From: Motacilla alba alba
Lineage: Eukaryota > Chordata > Aves > Passeriformes > Motacillidae
Assembly: GCF_015832195.1 (NCBI RefSeq)
Contig: NC_052019.1
Span: 5,503,685 to 5,567,684 of the forward strand
Reading direction: 5' to 3'
Length of the DNA stretch: 64,000 bases
The notes beneath the pieces were generated by a model. That model saw nothing but the letters and a program-made list of their open reading frames with translations. It did no database searches and was not told where the DNA came from. A program made the translations under genes and the position numbers. Numbering within the stretch: position 1 is the first letter of the stretch; each line of letters begins with the position of its first letter. Of this stretch, positions 11,401 to 23,800 are shown piece after piece.

Positions 11401-13998
11401 CAGCTTCATGTGAGAGTCCTCTTGCCATCAGCAGCTGCTCTGCTGTGGGCATGCCTTGAGCACAGCATTGCTCCTGGTGCTCTAGGATTTCCATGGGAGG
11501 ACCTGGTACTGCCATGCCCTGTGCTTTTCTCATTCCCTGCTGTACTCTGGATGAGAGGTGGATGTGTGCCCTGCTCATCTCACAGGTCCTTCCATCCCAT
11601 AATTCTTCCTTACCCTCACTCCAAGCGACAAGAGCAGCATCAAGGCCAGACAGCATCGCCCCTCACGTCTCTGGGGTGGCAGCTGGGTCATGGCAGCTTT
11701 CAAGACCACCCTTCAAAAAAAAACCAACTGAAATGGGGTTTATTCCCCAAAGCTCACAGCCCACCATCCCTGGGGAGACCCAAACAGGAATAGCAGCTTT
11801 CTGCAGGTGTCATGGGAGGAGAGAGGCTTTACAGACATCTGGGTCATACAGAAGCTCTTTTCAGCCCATTTTCCTTTTGACCAAAGAGCAGTAGTTGAAA
11901 CATAAAAACTAATGTATTTGAAGTGGGATTCAGCCTCTATTTTTGCAGACTTTCAGGGAGACAAACAACTTATTTAACTAAGACACAAATAACTTATTTA
12001 ACCAAAATGCCACTACAGCTTCTGTCTCTAAAGCAGACCCAGTGTCCCAGTTTTTCTGGGTTTTTTTTTTTTGCAAATACACTCTGTACCTTGAACTGGA
12101 TGAGAAATCCCTTTTGGATTCTTGCAGGCTCAGAGAAAAGCTGGTTTAAGATAAAGGAGAATTGTTTTTTAACAGCTGGGCACATATCTCTGTGCAAAGC
12201 ATGAAAAACAGGCTTGAAATGCAGCTTGATCAAGGACACCAATTAAAAAGTCAACAGCAGCAGGTGCTCTGGGAAGACTCAGGCTTGGCTGGATATTTTC
12301 TTTTTTTTTCTTTTAGTTCTCATGATAAAACAAATTGTCTTTAAATTTCTTTCCCCTAAGTCTATCAAAATTTGAGGGAGAAGTTGTCCAGATAAATCCC
12401 AGAGCCCTGATGTCTCATCTTTTCATGTAAAAGAATGGTAGTTTCTGTAGGAGTTTACATCCTGGATAGAAACAGAAAAAATACAGTTTTCAATCACCTA
12501 AAATTTTGAATAAATATGGTTTGAGCAGTCAGACATGCAGCTATTTCATGACATTACTGGCATATTTTCCTGGTCAACTTTATTCAGAAATGAATGTGTT
12601 TTATTGTAATTCAGATACACCATAATAAATCCTACTCTCATTTTATCAGAAAAAAAAAAATCAAATGTTGAGCAAAGATTAGAGCAATGTGAATAAGGAA
12701 AAAATCCAGGGATCCCTTGAAACATTCCAGTGCTGTTGAAATCTGCTACCCATGATTTTGTGCAATTCTGGTGAGGTCATGCTTGGCAGCAAATGTCCCT
12801 GAAGCAAGTTTGGGGGTTTTCCCTGCATTAGCCTTCTTTACCTGGTACAATATTTTATTAACACTTTTAAAAGCTCTTGGTAACTTTTGTGAGCCCCAAG
12901 AGACTCAGGTCAAGCTCATCCCTCTGAGTGACACAACCTTTTGCAGGGGTCACAGGTTGGGGTTGTTCCAGGGCACAAACTTGCCCCTCTTGGCTGCTGT
13001 TGGGGCTCTCTCTGCACTCAGTGCCACACTCACCACCCTCCTTTTCTTCTCATCCCTAGTTGATGCTTTGCCTCCAAAGACCACGCAGACACCGGTGTCC
13101 AAAAGGCCTCTTCCACGGACAACCAAAAACAAAGCTGCCAGCAGGGGAGGTATGGCACTGCCTCGGCTCAGGCTGCCTGGAAAAAGGGCTTTGCTGAGCT
13201 CTTGGGGTCCTCTGGGCTCAGCTGGGGTTTGTCCTGGGGTGGGGCCACCCCAGTGTCCCCCTGCAGGAGTGGGTGTCTGGGTGCAGATGGACACACTGCT
13301 CTGGATAGAGCTGACTTCTGCCTGTAGGAGGGATTCCCTGGGACATCCACAGGTTTAGGGGCAGGATGGATTTCAGTTTCGGTTCTCATCAGCTCAGAGC
13401 CAAGCTCCCTGCAATGCCTTTTTCACTGTGAGGGGGACTGAGCACCAGAACAGGTTGCCCAGAGAGGTTATGGAGTCTCCCTTTGCAAAAATATGCAAAA
13501 GCCACCTGGGCACAATCCTGTGCCCTGTGCTTTGGGATGACCCTGCTTGAGCAGGGAGGTTGGACCAGGTGACCCACTGTGGTCTCTTCTGACTTTACCC
13601 ATTCTGTGTTTCTGTAGCACATCCTTCAAAGGTTACCCCAGGGTGATGGGCGCATCCTCACCACCCCTCTGAGGGCCTGTCTTGCTTTCCTCCCTTCCCC
13701 AAAGCTTCTGGGGCAGGGTGGTGCCAGGTGCTGAGTCCTCTCCTCTCCCCAGGTCCCTGCAGTCCCCTGGTCTGGATCCCACTGGCTGCTGGTGTCCTGC
13801 TGCTCCTGCTGAGCCTGGTCCCCACTGCCTACCGCCTGCACCGTGAGTTTCCTGCCAGCATCCTGAGGGGTGCCAGGCCCTGGGACAGCCCAGGAGGGGC
13901 TGGAGAGCTGGGAGAGGGGCCCAGGACTGATGGACGCTGTCTCTTGTCTCTTCCCAGGTCTGCGGCGGAGGCTGTGGCTTCGCATCCACAGGCAGTGA
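8450..13998 (+). CDS. CD8B: T-cell surface glycoprotein CD8 beta chain (5 exons, complete)
   Basis: Coding exons: 8450-8495, 10885-11235, 13060-13149, 13753-13842, 13958-13998. All introns are GT-AG and phase 1, giving 205 residues. CD8 beta pairs with CD8 alpha as co-receptor for peptide-MHC class I on T cells. Exon 1 encodes a signal peptide (MAWPWLHLCICLQIPG). Exon 2 is an Ig V domain with Cys42, Trp53, the DSGTYYC motif (Cys114) and a J-like GTQLTV end. Exon 3 is a Lys/Pro/Thr stalk beginning VDALPPKTTQ, matching the mammalian CD8B stalk start. Exon 4 is the transmembrane segment, preceded by Cys165. Exon 5 is a short basic tail (LRRRLWLRIHRQ) without a CxC Lck motif, as usual for CD8 beta. 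The start has a perfect Kozak context. It lies in the same orientation as, and upstream of, CD8A, as in mammals. Confidence 0.95.
8690..8795 (+). repeat. CR1-like 3' tail with (TTCTA)n microsatellite, CD8B intron 1
   Basis: The GTGGGTCCCTTCCAACT-type sequence is the usual 3' end of avian CR1 elements. It runs into repeated TTCTA units at about 8748-8790. Confidence 0.6.
9456..9505. repeat. Short direct repeat (CCCCTAAAAACCCTAAAAA, two copies)
   Basis: Two adjacent near-identical units of about 22 bp in CD8B intron 1. It is locally telomere-like in composition, but not TTAGGG. Confidence 0.5.
13420..13617 (+). mobile_element. CR1 LINE 3' fragment, CD8B intron 3
   Basis: Contains degraded versions of the CR1 3' consensus: GGTTGCCCAGAGAGGTTATGG, then GGAGGTTGGACCAGGTGACC, ending in a CATTCTGTG-like tail. 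Plus orientation. Confidence 0.75.
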
Positions 13999-14320
13999 TT
14001 CCCAGTGAATCCCAGTAAATCCCAGTAAATCCCACTGTCCCCCCCTGCCTTGGACAGGCAGGGAGAAGCCACAGACCCTCCCTGCAGGAGCCTGAGCACT
14101 GCCTGGACATGACCAGGAAGGACCTGGCAGGGGACAGACGTGGGCTCGTACCACAAAAGAGACATTTCTTTCCTGCATGAATTCAACATTCTCCTGGACA
14201 CAACAGCTGGCAAAAGGACCAAGCTGGATTCTGCAGCATCCTGAGCACTTCCCAAAGGACACTCAGCAGGGCGAATGCCATGGCTGGCTCTGCACAAGGG
14301 GAGAGGGGCTGGTACCAAAG

Positions 14321-14736
14321 TGTCACCACATTTCTCTTCACAGAGAAAAGCAAGGCACAATTCTTCCCAAGAATATTTCTGAGTTTCACATTCTCTAAAC
14401 TTCAGAGAAAGGAAAAACAATTCTTATTTTCTGTGCCTGTGTTTGTGCAAAAGCAGAATGCAATATGGAGATTGTTCACCCAGAGTGATGATGTTTTGTT
14501 TCCTTGGTCTGTCAGGGCCAAGTGTGTGTGTGTCAGGACTGTGGGCTGACAGTCACGAGAGTCAGAGCAGTTGTGTGCAGAGTTGAGTGCTTGGCAGATT
14601 CAGTTTAGATGTAATGTAATATAGTGTCATATAGTATAGAATAATATAGTATAATAAAGTAATTAATTAGCCTTCTGATAAGATGGAGTCAGATGCATCA
14701 TTCTCTCCCCCATTGGGGGTGAAAATATCCACTGTA
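14321..14736 (+). mobile_element. Solo LTR downstream of CD8B (copy 1 of a family)
   Basis: Starts TGTCACC and is flanked by the direct repeat CCAAAG (14315-14320 and 14737-14742; the match extends to GTACCAAAG). Internal order matches the LTR at 19655-20086: an ATTCTT-rich start, GGAGATTGTT, GTGTCAGGACT, a TATAGTATAG run, AATAAA, then CCTTCTGA..ATGGAGTCAGAT. No internal retroviral genes are present, hence a solo LTR. The exact 3' end is uncertain by a base or so; a six-base duplication would suit a class II (ERVK-like) element. Confidence 0.75.
14653..14658 (+). terminator. AATAAA polyadenylation signal inside the LTR, candidate for CD8B
   Basis: This is the first canonical AATAAA I find downstream of the CD8B stop at 13998, 655 bases away. 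It lies in the LTR in sense orientation. Confidence 0.5.
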
Positions 14737-14742
14737 CCAAAG

Positions 14743-17700
14743 GGACTCAGGTGGGCTGGAAAGCTGGGAGCTCCTTGGCTCTCCTCTGTGCTCATCTGGA
14801 GGACAGCACAAAGGTGCTTTTCTTGCTCCTGTTAATACTGATTGATAAAAATCTGAGAATGAGCACTTTGAGAGCAACCAGCAGGGATGGGGCAGAGGCA
14901 ACTTGTAAAGACCCTGTGCAGGTTTATTCGATACCAAAAGTGAAAACATCACTCAGTTATTTTGTTCTGCAGGCTGGTGTGTTTTGCTCCGCATGATTGT
15001 GTGGCAAGCAAGGAACCGTGGCCTCCAACCAGGAAAGAGTTAAAGCAGAGCAAAAGCTCCAGGGGTGAGCAGATCTGGGAGGGTGTCTTCTCCCACGGGA
15101 GACTGCAAACAGCCCGGGGTGGGAGAGAAAAGCCAGACAAAGCCATAAACACAAGGCCAAACACTTGGCACAGCCTGAAGGTCAACACCACCTCTGAGAG
15201 CAAACAGAGGCTCCTGGGGCTGGCCCTGAGCCCAGCAGCACAGCATGGCCAGTGGAAACTGCCCTGAGTGGTGCCTGGGTGTGCTGAGCCCCAGGGGACA
15301 CCTGTGCCCTGAACCCTGTGTGACACCCCTGCATGCTGAGCCCCGAGCGATGCCCACGGACGCTGAGCCTTGAGTGATGCCAGAAGCAGGGAAGGTCTCC
15401 CCAGGGATGGCAACAAGGCTCAGCTGCTGCCCAGGGTGCCAAGGCAGAGCTGGGCCTGGAAATGTGGCATCCTGTTGAGCACAGGCAGAGAGCACTTGCT
15501 TTCAGGTGCACCCCAGCCCCACATCTGCTCACACACAGGCACCAGCACTGTGTCAGCTACAGTGAGGGCAAGGGGGAGGTGGTCCAGAGTGCCCAGGGTT
15601 GGGGCTAGCACAGTCTTGGGATGAGCTTTTGGGTGAAAGCATCACAGTGGCACAGCAGCATCACTCTGGCCTTCCCCCCCCTCCCCTCCCAGCTGCAGGG
15701 TGCTGCTGCTTTCCTCTTTAATACTGAATTTTCTGTAGAGCTTGGTCTCAAGCCTGGCTGTTGGTGCTTCCCCTGATGCAGTGGATAACTAAAGCTGGCA
15801 GTGGATCATGCTGAGCCAGCTTTCCCAGGCTGTGACACTCACCCAAGCTCTCAGGCCACCCAGCTGATGGCTGTGGGGACACCAGCACGAGACCCCACCC
15901 CAGCTGTAGCAGGGAGGGGACTCTGAGCATCTCTGACCCCCATACATCACAATTTATCCTCTGGGAGAGCTCAGATTAACTAAAACCATCATTTTCCTGC
16001 CCTGCAAGTAGCGAGCAGAGCTTTGCCCCAGAAGCAAAAGTTTTTATGGCATGTACATTTTTCATGACAGCTGTAAGAAAACCCCTTTGAAACTTCCCAT
16101 GAGCAAAGGTTTATTCTTTTAAAAACAGGGGCTTTCCCTCTGCCTGCAGCTGCTTTTGAAATCTCAGCTCCCTTCCTCACACTTGAGGTGTCCTGACCTT
16201 AATGTCCACACCTTGCTCAGCTCTCACACCTCCCAGCCAGCACAGGAGAGGACCTCCCATGGCCAAGCAGCAAATACAGCCTGCACAGCCCAGTCCTCCT
16301 CTCCCACAGGAAGGTGAGCAGCCTCAGGTAAAAACCTGCCCAATCCACTCCTCCTCCTTCTTCTCCACACCCAGGACATCCTCACAGTGTCTGACCTGGA
16401 CTGAAACCCCTCCCCAGGACAGCACCATCTGTCCTGATAGATTTCAGTCACTTATCCCAACTCCAATAACACAAGCACAAAGGAGAGGGATTTACTCCTT
16501 GGCTCTCTGCTCACCCACAGCAAATAATTTGCTCAGTGTCTGAATTCCCCAATTAGTCTTCAATTTTTCTTTGTATTTGGGGGAAAAAAAATCAAAACCC
16601 ACCCAGACTCTCCATCACCTGTGTGCTGTGAAAACAGAAGAGGACAGTGACAGCCAAAGATGTTGTCTGGCCTGTTGAAACACAGGTTTGGGCAGTTTTC
16701 CAGTAGAAATGATGAAAAAATAATAGTAATTTCTATAATCACCAACAGACTGCTTTAGACAGTAAAACTAGGAGAGATTTTAGCAGCAGGTTTCACAATT
16801 GCAAGAGTTGATAGATAAAAATAGATTCCCATTTCATAGAATTGTTTTTCCCCAGAGCATAAATAAGTACAAAACAGAAACACCAATGGAAAGATGCAGA
16901 GAAAATTATCCCAATTCCCTGATATCTGCAGCTTCTTTGCTGAGAGCAGAGTGATGATGCCTGCCAAGGGTCAGGGATGCCATATTCTGTTGTGGCACAG
17001 TGTTCCCAACTTGAAAATTAATGGGAAAGTGTTTCTGTGCATCTCTGTGATATCATGGATCCACAGAGAGAGGGAGAGACGGGTGACAGCATTGTCCATC
17101 ACAGTGTCACTTCTGCCACCACGTCCTGGCACGTTGAGGGTCCCTAATTTACTCCTTGACTCCTTCCAATGATGGATCAGCCTTCTCCTGTCTCCCACTG
17201 TCACCATCCTGCCTGCAGCAAGGAGCAGCCATACCTAGAAGGAAAAATAACAGGATTTTATAGATATAACCCAAATATCTTGCTTAAAATGTAAATAAAC
17301 TATTTTCTCTTAAATGACAAAAGGAGACACCACAAAATTTGGACAAAGGCAAAAGGACAAGGAGGGTTTTGCAGATGTATGGGTTCAAGAACAAAACTTC
17401 ACCTATGTTGTGCTCATCCCCACAAATCAATGGGTGAGCCATTGTAAAAGAGATCAAAAATTACATGTTGCAATAGTCTGGTTTATTATTACTATTATTT
17501 CTTTTATATTTTATAGTATATATTATTATTTGATATAGAACATGTTACAGAACAGATATTCTATATAGAACATAGAATATATAGACTATACACAAAGAAT
17601 ATATAGAATTCATATTCTAGATTATAAAAATATAATCCAGTCATTCTCTCAGTGAACAGTGCAGATCTTGAAAGCATTGAAATATTCAAAGAACATAAAT

Positions 17701-19439
17701 ACAGAGCAGAAGTACTGGTACTTCAGGCATTGCAGTCAATAGCCTTCATGGGTTTGTTACAGTTCTGTAAATGCATTTTTTAAAAATTGCCAGTCTTTGC
17801 AGAATAGCTCAGCTGTTAATCCAATATTGGAAGCGCTCCGTTTTTCTTTTAAAGTGCTCAGTCACTTTCATGTGGATGGTCTGTGTTTTTACGATTCAGA
17901 AAAGTAAATCAAATCAGGTGCAGTCGAAAACATTCATCTGAAAGCAAATTACTGACAGAAGGGTAAAGTTATCTCTGAGTTTAAAGCTCCTAATTTATAA
18001 AAACCAATTTTTCAGTTATAAACCGCTGAGTAAGGCACAATAATGGAGAAAGGCTGAATAACACCTCTATTAAATTATTCAACTTGAAATCTGTGCAAGA
18101 AAAAAAGAGAGATACTCTATCTATGGGTGCTGTTTAAATTCCTTCAGATTTATCCTTGCCCAGAACAGCTCCATGCACTGTAGCTGTTTATTAAATATGT
18201 TGTCCTGGCAAGAGAAATGGATTCACAGCAGGACTTCAAAGCATTCAGGTCAGATCTGTTAAGTGGGAATTTCTAAATGTCTTTTTCTGTCACTGTATAA
18301 AATCAGATGTGTCCCAGAAACTACAAGGAAATCTCAAAAAAAAAAAAAACCAAAACCCTCTAGGAATAAAAAAAAACTACCTCCTGGTAGCATTAGTACT
18401 TTTTGGCCCTATTTCTCTGGACTTCAATAAGCCCAAAATAGCAATGTGTTAAATTTCTGGTTTATAGAAACAAGAAATTGGGTTTTTAAATATATTATTC
18501 TAATTATTGTTTCATATAATTTCTGGATATTAAAGTATACATTATTTGCTGAAATAACAAGTACTTGTGTATATCAATATACCTAAAATGAGTGCACCCA
18601 GGGTGAGATCTGCAGCTTCTGTGGGATTATAAACAAATACTCGTTATTCCAGCATTCATTTAAGTGGAACACATATTGGACCAAGTCAAAAATAAATTTC
18701 CATAAGATTTGTATTTTGCTCCTCTACTACCTTGCTGTGAGAAAAGTTAATTTGAGTTCATACACCAGAGGTTGTTTCACATGAAGCAAAACTCACCCAT
18801 ACTTTGAATGTTTGCAAGATGATAGAAGCCTTTAACACTCCTCCCTTAGGCATTTGGGGTTTTCTGCTAAAGTTAAACTTCTCATTTAGCCTTTAAGATA
18901 CACATGTGCATGAAAGGGGGCTGCATCAAACTTTAAGAGAGAATCATTATTGCTATTTACATTTTCATTAATAAATGAAAACCAGATATGAAACACCACA
19001 AAAAAAAAAAAAAACCCAGTGATGACATCAGCCCAGAATCTTTTCTCTGCCGGGTGCAACATATCTAAGTGCTGTTTCAACAGGGATCTCACACAGCAAA
19101 ATTATTTAGTTCATTTAATAGAAAACCCTCAAACCCCTTAGATGAATGGCTGAATTCAATAAGCAAAGGAAATTTGGTCAGATGGCAAAGCCCTCTCCAT
19201 CCTCTCCCAAAAGCTCCTTGGATTGCAGGGAGCTCTCAGGCAGCCAGATTGACACAGCCATCTCAGAGTTTGTCTCCTTGGCTTTTTTTGGCCCCAGCAA
19301 TGAGTCAGGGCTAAGTTTTGTCTTGCCCTGGCCTGAGCCTCTCCATCAGGCAGAAAAAAAATTGATCCTGGAGAAATTTGGAGAAGTTTTGCAATACTGA
19401 TTTTTTTTCAAGGGCTTGAGCTTTGCTGGGAAACATCAA
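14743..19439. other. Intergenic region between CD8B and CD8A, left part
   Basis: No exon recognised. It holds the degenerate minisatellite at 15262-15381 and a very AT-rich tract with repeated ATATAGAACAT-like words at about 17500-17640. In mammals the interval between CD8B and CD8A holds T-cell enhancers; I cannot identify any here from sequence alone. Confidence 0.5.
15262..15381. repeat. Degenerate minisatellite, about 27-bp period
   Basis: Successive units begin with TGCTGAGCCCC / CCCTGAACCCT / CGCTGAGCCTT and continue with GTGACACC- or GCGATGCC-like sequence. About five diverged units. Confidence 0.55.
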
Positions 19440-20190
19440 AAAAATCTGAAATTCCCTCTGCAGAGCATTGGGAGCAATGGACACCTCCAGAGAAAAGTCA
19501 GAACAAGAGGAAATGGTCTGAAGTTGTGCCAGGGGCGTTTCAGATCAGATATTAGGAAAAATTTCTTCACTGAAAGAAGTGAAAAAATATGGAAGAATTG
19601 GTGGAGTCCCCATCCCTGGAGGGGTTTAAGAGACATGTAGATGTGCCACTCAGGTGTCACTGTCATATTTTCTGGAAAAATCCCTTTGCCCAGGATTCTT
19701 CTCCTGGGAAGCTGAGAAGCCTCAGAGAAAAAAGGAAGACAATTCTTATCTCATTTGCTTCTCCTGTGTTTTGCTGCTTTGGAATGTAGTTGGAGATTGT
19801 TTATCCAACAGGTGATTGTTTCATTGGTTTCATGTGAATCGTTTTGACTTAATGACCAATCAGGGTCAAGCTGTGTCAGGACTCTGGAAGGAGTCATGAG
19901 TTTTTCATTATTATCTTTTTAGCTTTCTCTAAGTATCCTTTCTGTATTCTTTAGTATAGTTTAGTATAGTTTTAGTATAGTATTCTCTAATATAACATAG
20001 GTGATAAAATAATAAATTGGCCTTCTGAGAACATGGAGTCAGATCCATCATTCCTTCCTTTGTCTGGGAACCCCGCAAATACAATACTCAGGCGCATGCT
20101 TTCGTGGTGGCCTTGGCAGTGCTGGCTCGAGGGTTGGACTCAATGACCTCAAAGCTCTTCTCCAACCTGAACAATTCCGAGATTCGGTGC
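19440..20190 (+). mobile_element. CR1 LINE 3' end, split by an inserted LTR
   Basis: 19440-19654 carries the CR1 3' consensus (AAATTTCTTCACTGAAAG, GTGGAGTCCCCATCCCTGGA, AGACATGTAGATGTG). It resumes after the LTR at about 20087 with GTGGTGGCCTTGGCAGTGCT, GGGTTGGACTCAATGACCT and TCCAACCTGAACAATTCC, in the right order and strand. The two halves abut once the LTR and its target-site duplication are removed. Confidence 0.85.
19655..20086 (+). mobile_element. Solo LTR (copy 2 of the family) nested in CR1
   Basis: Starts TGTCACTG and is flanked by CTCAGG on both sides (19649-19654 and 20087-20092; the match extends one base to ACTCAGG). About 432 bp, related along its length to 14321-14736. AATAAA at 20011-20016. 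No internal genes. Confidence 0.85.
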
Positions 20191-20616
20191 TGAGCCCACA
20201 GGCTGGTGCCAACCACCACGGGCACCCTGCCAGGCCAGCCCTGGTCCCGTCCCAGCCCCTCCTCAGTGCTCAGAGGAGCCAGCCTTACCCTGCCCCAGCT
20301 GCAAGCCACGCTGGGTTTGCTGCTCCTCTGCTCTGCTGCTGGTTAAAGCATCCAGCCACGAGGTCAGGCACCAAAATCTGGTGTGCAACCACCCTCCCTC
20401 CCCGCGGGGAGGAGGGCTGTGGCTTGGGAGACGTCTCTGTGCCCAGAGCTGGGCATGTGATCTCACCCACCATACATCCTGCTAGGGCTGTGCATGAAGT
20501 GCAGCACAAAATCTTCCTGCAGGGCAGCTGCCTCTGGGACAGGCACAGCCTTCTCAGAGGAGCTGGGTGCAGGCTGCTCTTCCACACGGCAGCACCTCAG
20601 CTGAGTGCCACCCCAG

Positions 20617-20890
20617 CACAGAACCAGAGAATCATTTCAGCTGGAAACCACCTCCAAGATCATCAAGTCCAACCTTTGACCCAATACCTCAATGGCAAAG
20701 TGCAATGTCTGCTTGTTTTTTGAGCACCACCACTGATGGTGACTCCACCACTGCTCTGGGCAGCCTGTTCCAATTCTTAGCCACTCCTTCAGTGAAGAAA
20801 TTTTTCCTAATATCCAGCTGAACCTCCCTTGGCTCAACCTGAGGCCAGCTCCCCTTGTCCTATCAATATCTGACCCCTCTTCAGGCACAC
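20617..20890 (-). mobile_element. CR1 LINE 3' fragment, minus strand
   Basis: Begins with the inverted CR1 end (CAGAGAATCATTTCAGCTGG, CCTCCAAGATCATCAAGTCC) and continues with CTGGGCAGCCTGTTCCAATT and AGTGAAGAAATTTTTCCTAA. Typical avian CR1, reverse orientation. Confidence 0.9.
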
Positions 20891-23800
20891 CAGGGATGAG
20901 ATGCTGAGCTCTGGGGGCTCCTGGCTTACAGGCAGGGTCACAGAAGAACTGCTGCCATTCTTCAACAAAGCCCAAGTGCAATCATCCAGCACAAGCACGA
21001 GGTAAACTCACTAATTGTCTTAGGGAAAGGTGCTGGGCTGCACTGATGCCCAGCTATGGGGCTTCAAAACATGATGCCTTAACATCAACACTGAATGCAA
21101 AATTTAAGGCAGGGTATTTCCTATCAGTCACTTATAAAAAATATATATATTGACACAAAATATTCCTGAGGGCTGAGGTTGTATATTCCTGCCCTGAGCA
21201 ATGAGCTGCAAATGACATTCCTGTTATTAAAATACATGTCTCAAGTCACCTGGATGCAGGAGGAAATGAGTCAGAGCAGTGGTGGAACAGCCATTACTAT
21301 AATTGATGCCTTTCCTGACACCCATCACTGCCATAGCCTGGATAATTTTGATACAATTAAAAACATGGGTCATATCCCACTGTGCAGAGCCCAAGGTGAC
21401 GTCCCCAAGGAAATGCCAGGGGAAGGAAGCTGCCTCTGTGCAAATTCTCCTGGTCCCCAATCCTGGGCACTCCTGGCTTTCCTAAAGCTGGAACACAAAC
21501 TGAGGTTGTTGCCCAGGGTCAAAAATCTTTCCTGGCCATCATCCCTTTTCCAAGAAGGATGAATGTTCTCCTGTGAAAAACCACAGGATCTGTTGTTGGG
21601 ATAAATGTCCTTGTGCAGGGTGAACAGCTAAGGAAGATTAAAGTGCCCAGCATTAAAGAATGAGATAATTGGAAAATTAATAGCATTTCAGAGGAAATGG
21701 ATGTGGAGTTTTGTAATAAATGGCTTCCTTAAAATGACACATTGTAATGAGATCTCACATTTAAGAATATAAAAATGACAGGTTTGGTTCAAAGCAAAGG
21801 TTCGTGCAGACAGCCATCCTGTCTCCAACACTGCTGTGAGCACATGGCTAAGTAATAATGACAAGAAAATCACATATGACACTCTCCCCTAATATTCAGT
21901 CTATTTTTAACACAATAGATTTCCTGAGCCTGTTGCTGTCTGTTGAGTAAGCCACAATGAGCCTCTCTCCCAAGCATTTGTCCAGGCTCTGCATCCACAG
22001 TGTCCTTTGCCAGGGACATCCCAGGGTGGAGGATTTCTTTTGCTTTCAGCCTCATCCAACATCAGCTTCACCTGCTGCCCCTTACATTCTGTGTTGGAAG
22101 AGGCAGGGAATAATCAACCCCTCTCCAGTCCTTTCCAGCCACTCCTCACCCTGGAGACCTTTAGTGTAAACCCATTTAAATCAGCTTTTCAGGGTAATGA
22201 GTCCTAGCTTGGCAAACAAAATCCATCCCAGACCTCTGACCCTACATTTTATCCTGCTCTGAACCTTTTCTTGCTCCACTACTTCTTATTTGAGTGCCCT
22301 GTGTGAGATGAGGGGTGAGGCCAGCACACAGAATTCAGGATTTATGCAGCGCATTGGACCATGCCTTGGCCATGGTCCATTGGACCATACAATGGCAAAG
22401 CTGTGTTCTCTGGTTTACATCTAATTTCCTTCCTACCTGCTGACATCCAATTTGCTTTTCCTGCTGGGAAAAGAGTTGAAGTTTCCATGGTAGTACCTGT
22501 CTTAACCCAAATTTTATAGGCAAGTCAGGACGTGTTTTCCTCTCACGCAACAATTCACAGTCACCTCCTTCAAATTTCAGTCTCTATAAAATACTTCTGC
22601 AGTTCATATTTGCAACACATAAATGAAAATAAATTAATGTGCATAAAAATAGAGTTAGCAGGATTTGTTTTAGACATGATTTGACAGGAAGTGCAGTGGT
22701 GCCTGCAGGAGAACAGGCATGGGAAGAATAATCGCACAATTCTCTTGCAGTGCTGGTGGGGATCAGGTCATTAAAAGTGAACTCAACACCAAATCTAGTT
22801 TGTTTTGTTGGTGGCAGGAGAGCATTAAACCAGCTGCTGCTCTTTGATGCCACCATCCCTCCTGCCCTGCCCCTTTTGCCCCTGGGCACCCTGCCCAGGG
22901 TGTTGTGGCTTAGGGTTGCATCTTACAGGTCTAATTCAACAGAGGGGGTTGGGGTTTTTTTCAAACAAATGCAGAAGTGAGAAGAAATAAGCTGTATAAG
23001 CCAGCAAACACTATTAATACGACCACAAAATGGATGAAGCAAGTTGTCTCCAGCAAGCCATGGGTTTCCATCCTGCCAGCAGGAGAGGTGGAGAACAGAA
23101 GTGGGAACCTTTCTTCCATTTCCATTAGCTATGACCTGCCATGGAAATTAGTTCCCTTTCAAAGATTTTAACAGTAAAGATGCACAGCTGTACCCTGCTC
23201 TGGGGAAGCTCTCCTGCACCACACAGATGGACCCAGAAACTCCCTGAGGGATCTCCACCAGGATTTCCTGCCCAAGGTCTTTGAGGAAGAAGGTCAGCGT
23301 GCAGCAAAGAAGGAGACCAGACATGGCAAGACTCTGGATTGGTGACAGAAGACATCAGCTGTGGGGATTGCACCAAGGCTATGAGTCCCTGGAAGGGAGC
23401 TGAACTCGGAGGACAACAATCCAACAGTGCCTTGAACCCAACAGAAATCTTATTGTGAGAATTGGAAATGAGATAACGAGACCAGTTCACCTACTTGAAC
23501 AGTTCAGACAAAAAAAAAAAATAAATATATATATATATATATTGGAGCAAATCAGAAAATTTACCTTTTCTTAAGTCTATATAGAGTTAGAAAAACATAA
23601 GGTTCTTTCCAAATTCTAGTTTGAACTGTGGTATTTAGATTAAAGAGGCAGAAAACCAGCCTGTGTACTGTTTACTGCAGCTGGGGCACTGGCAGAGTAC
23701 ATTGTCACCAGTCCCCAAAAGACACCATCACCATTGCTGATTTACTGAATGCCAGCACAAACGAGCTCTGCAGCACCAGGAGAGGAAGTTTCCCACGAGG

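Noticed and set aside
13626..14420. 264-codon minus-strand open frame
   Set aside because: Antisense to CD8B exons 4-5 and its 3' UTR; no recognisable domains.
14313..14742. hAT-type DNA transposon with an 8-bp TACCAAAG duplication
   Set aside because: The element is related along its length to the LTR at 19655, has an AATAAA and a TG start, and shows no terminal inverted repeats; the second copy's duplication is shorter.
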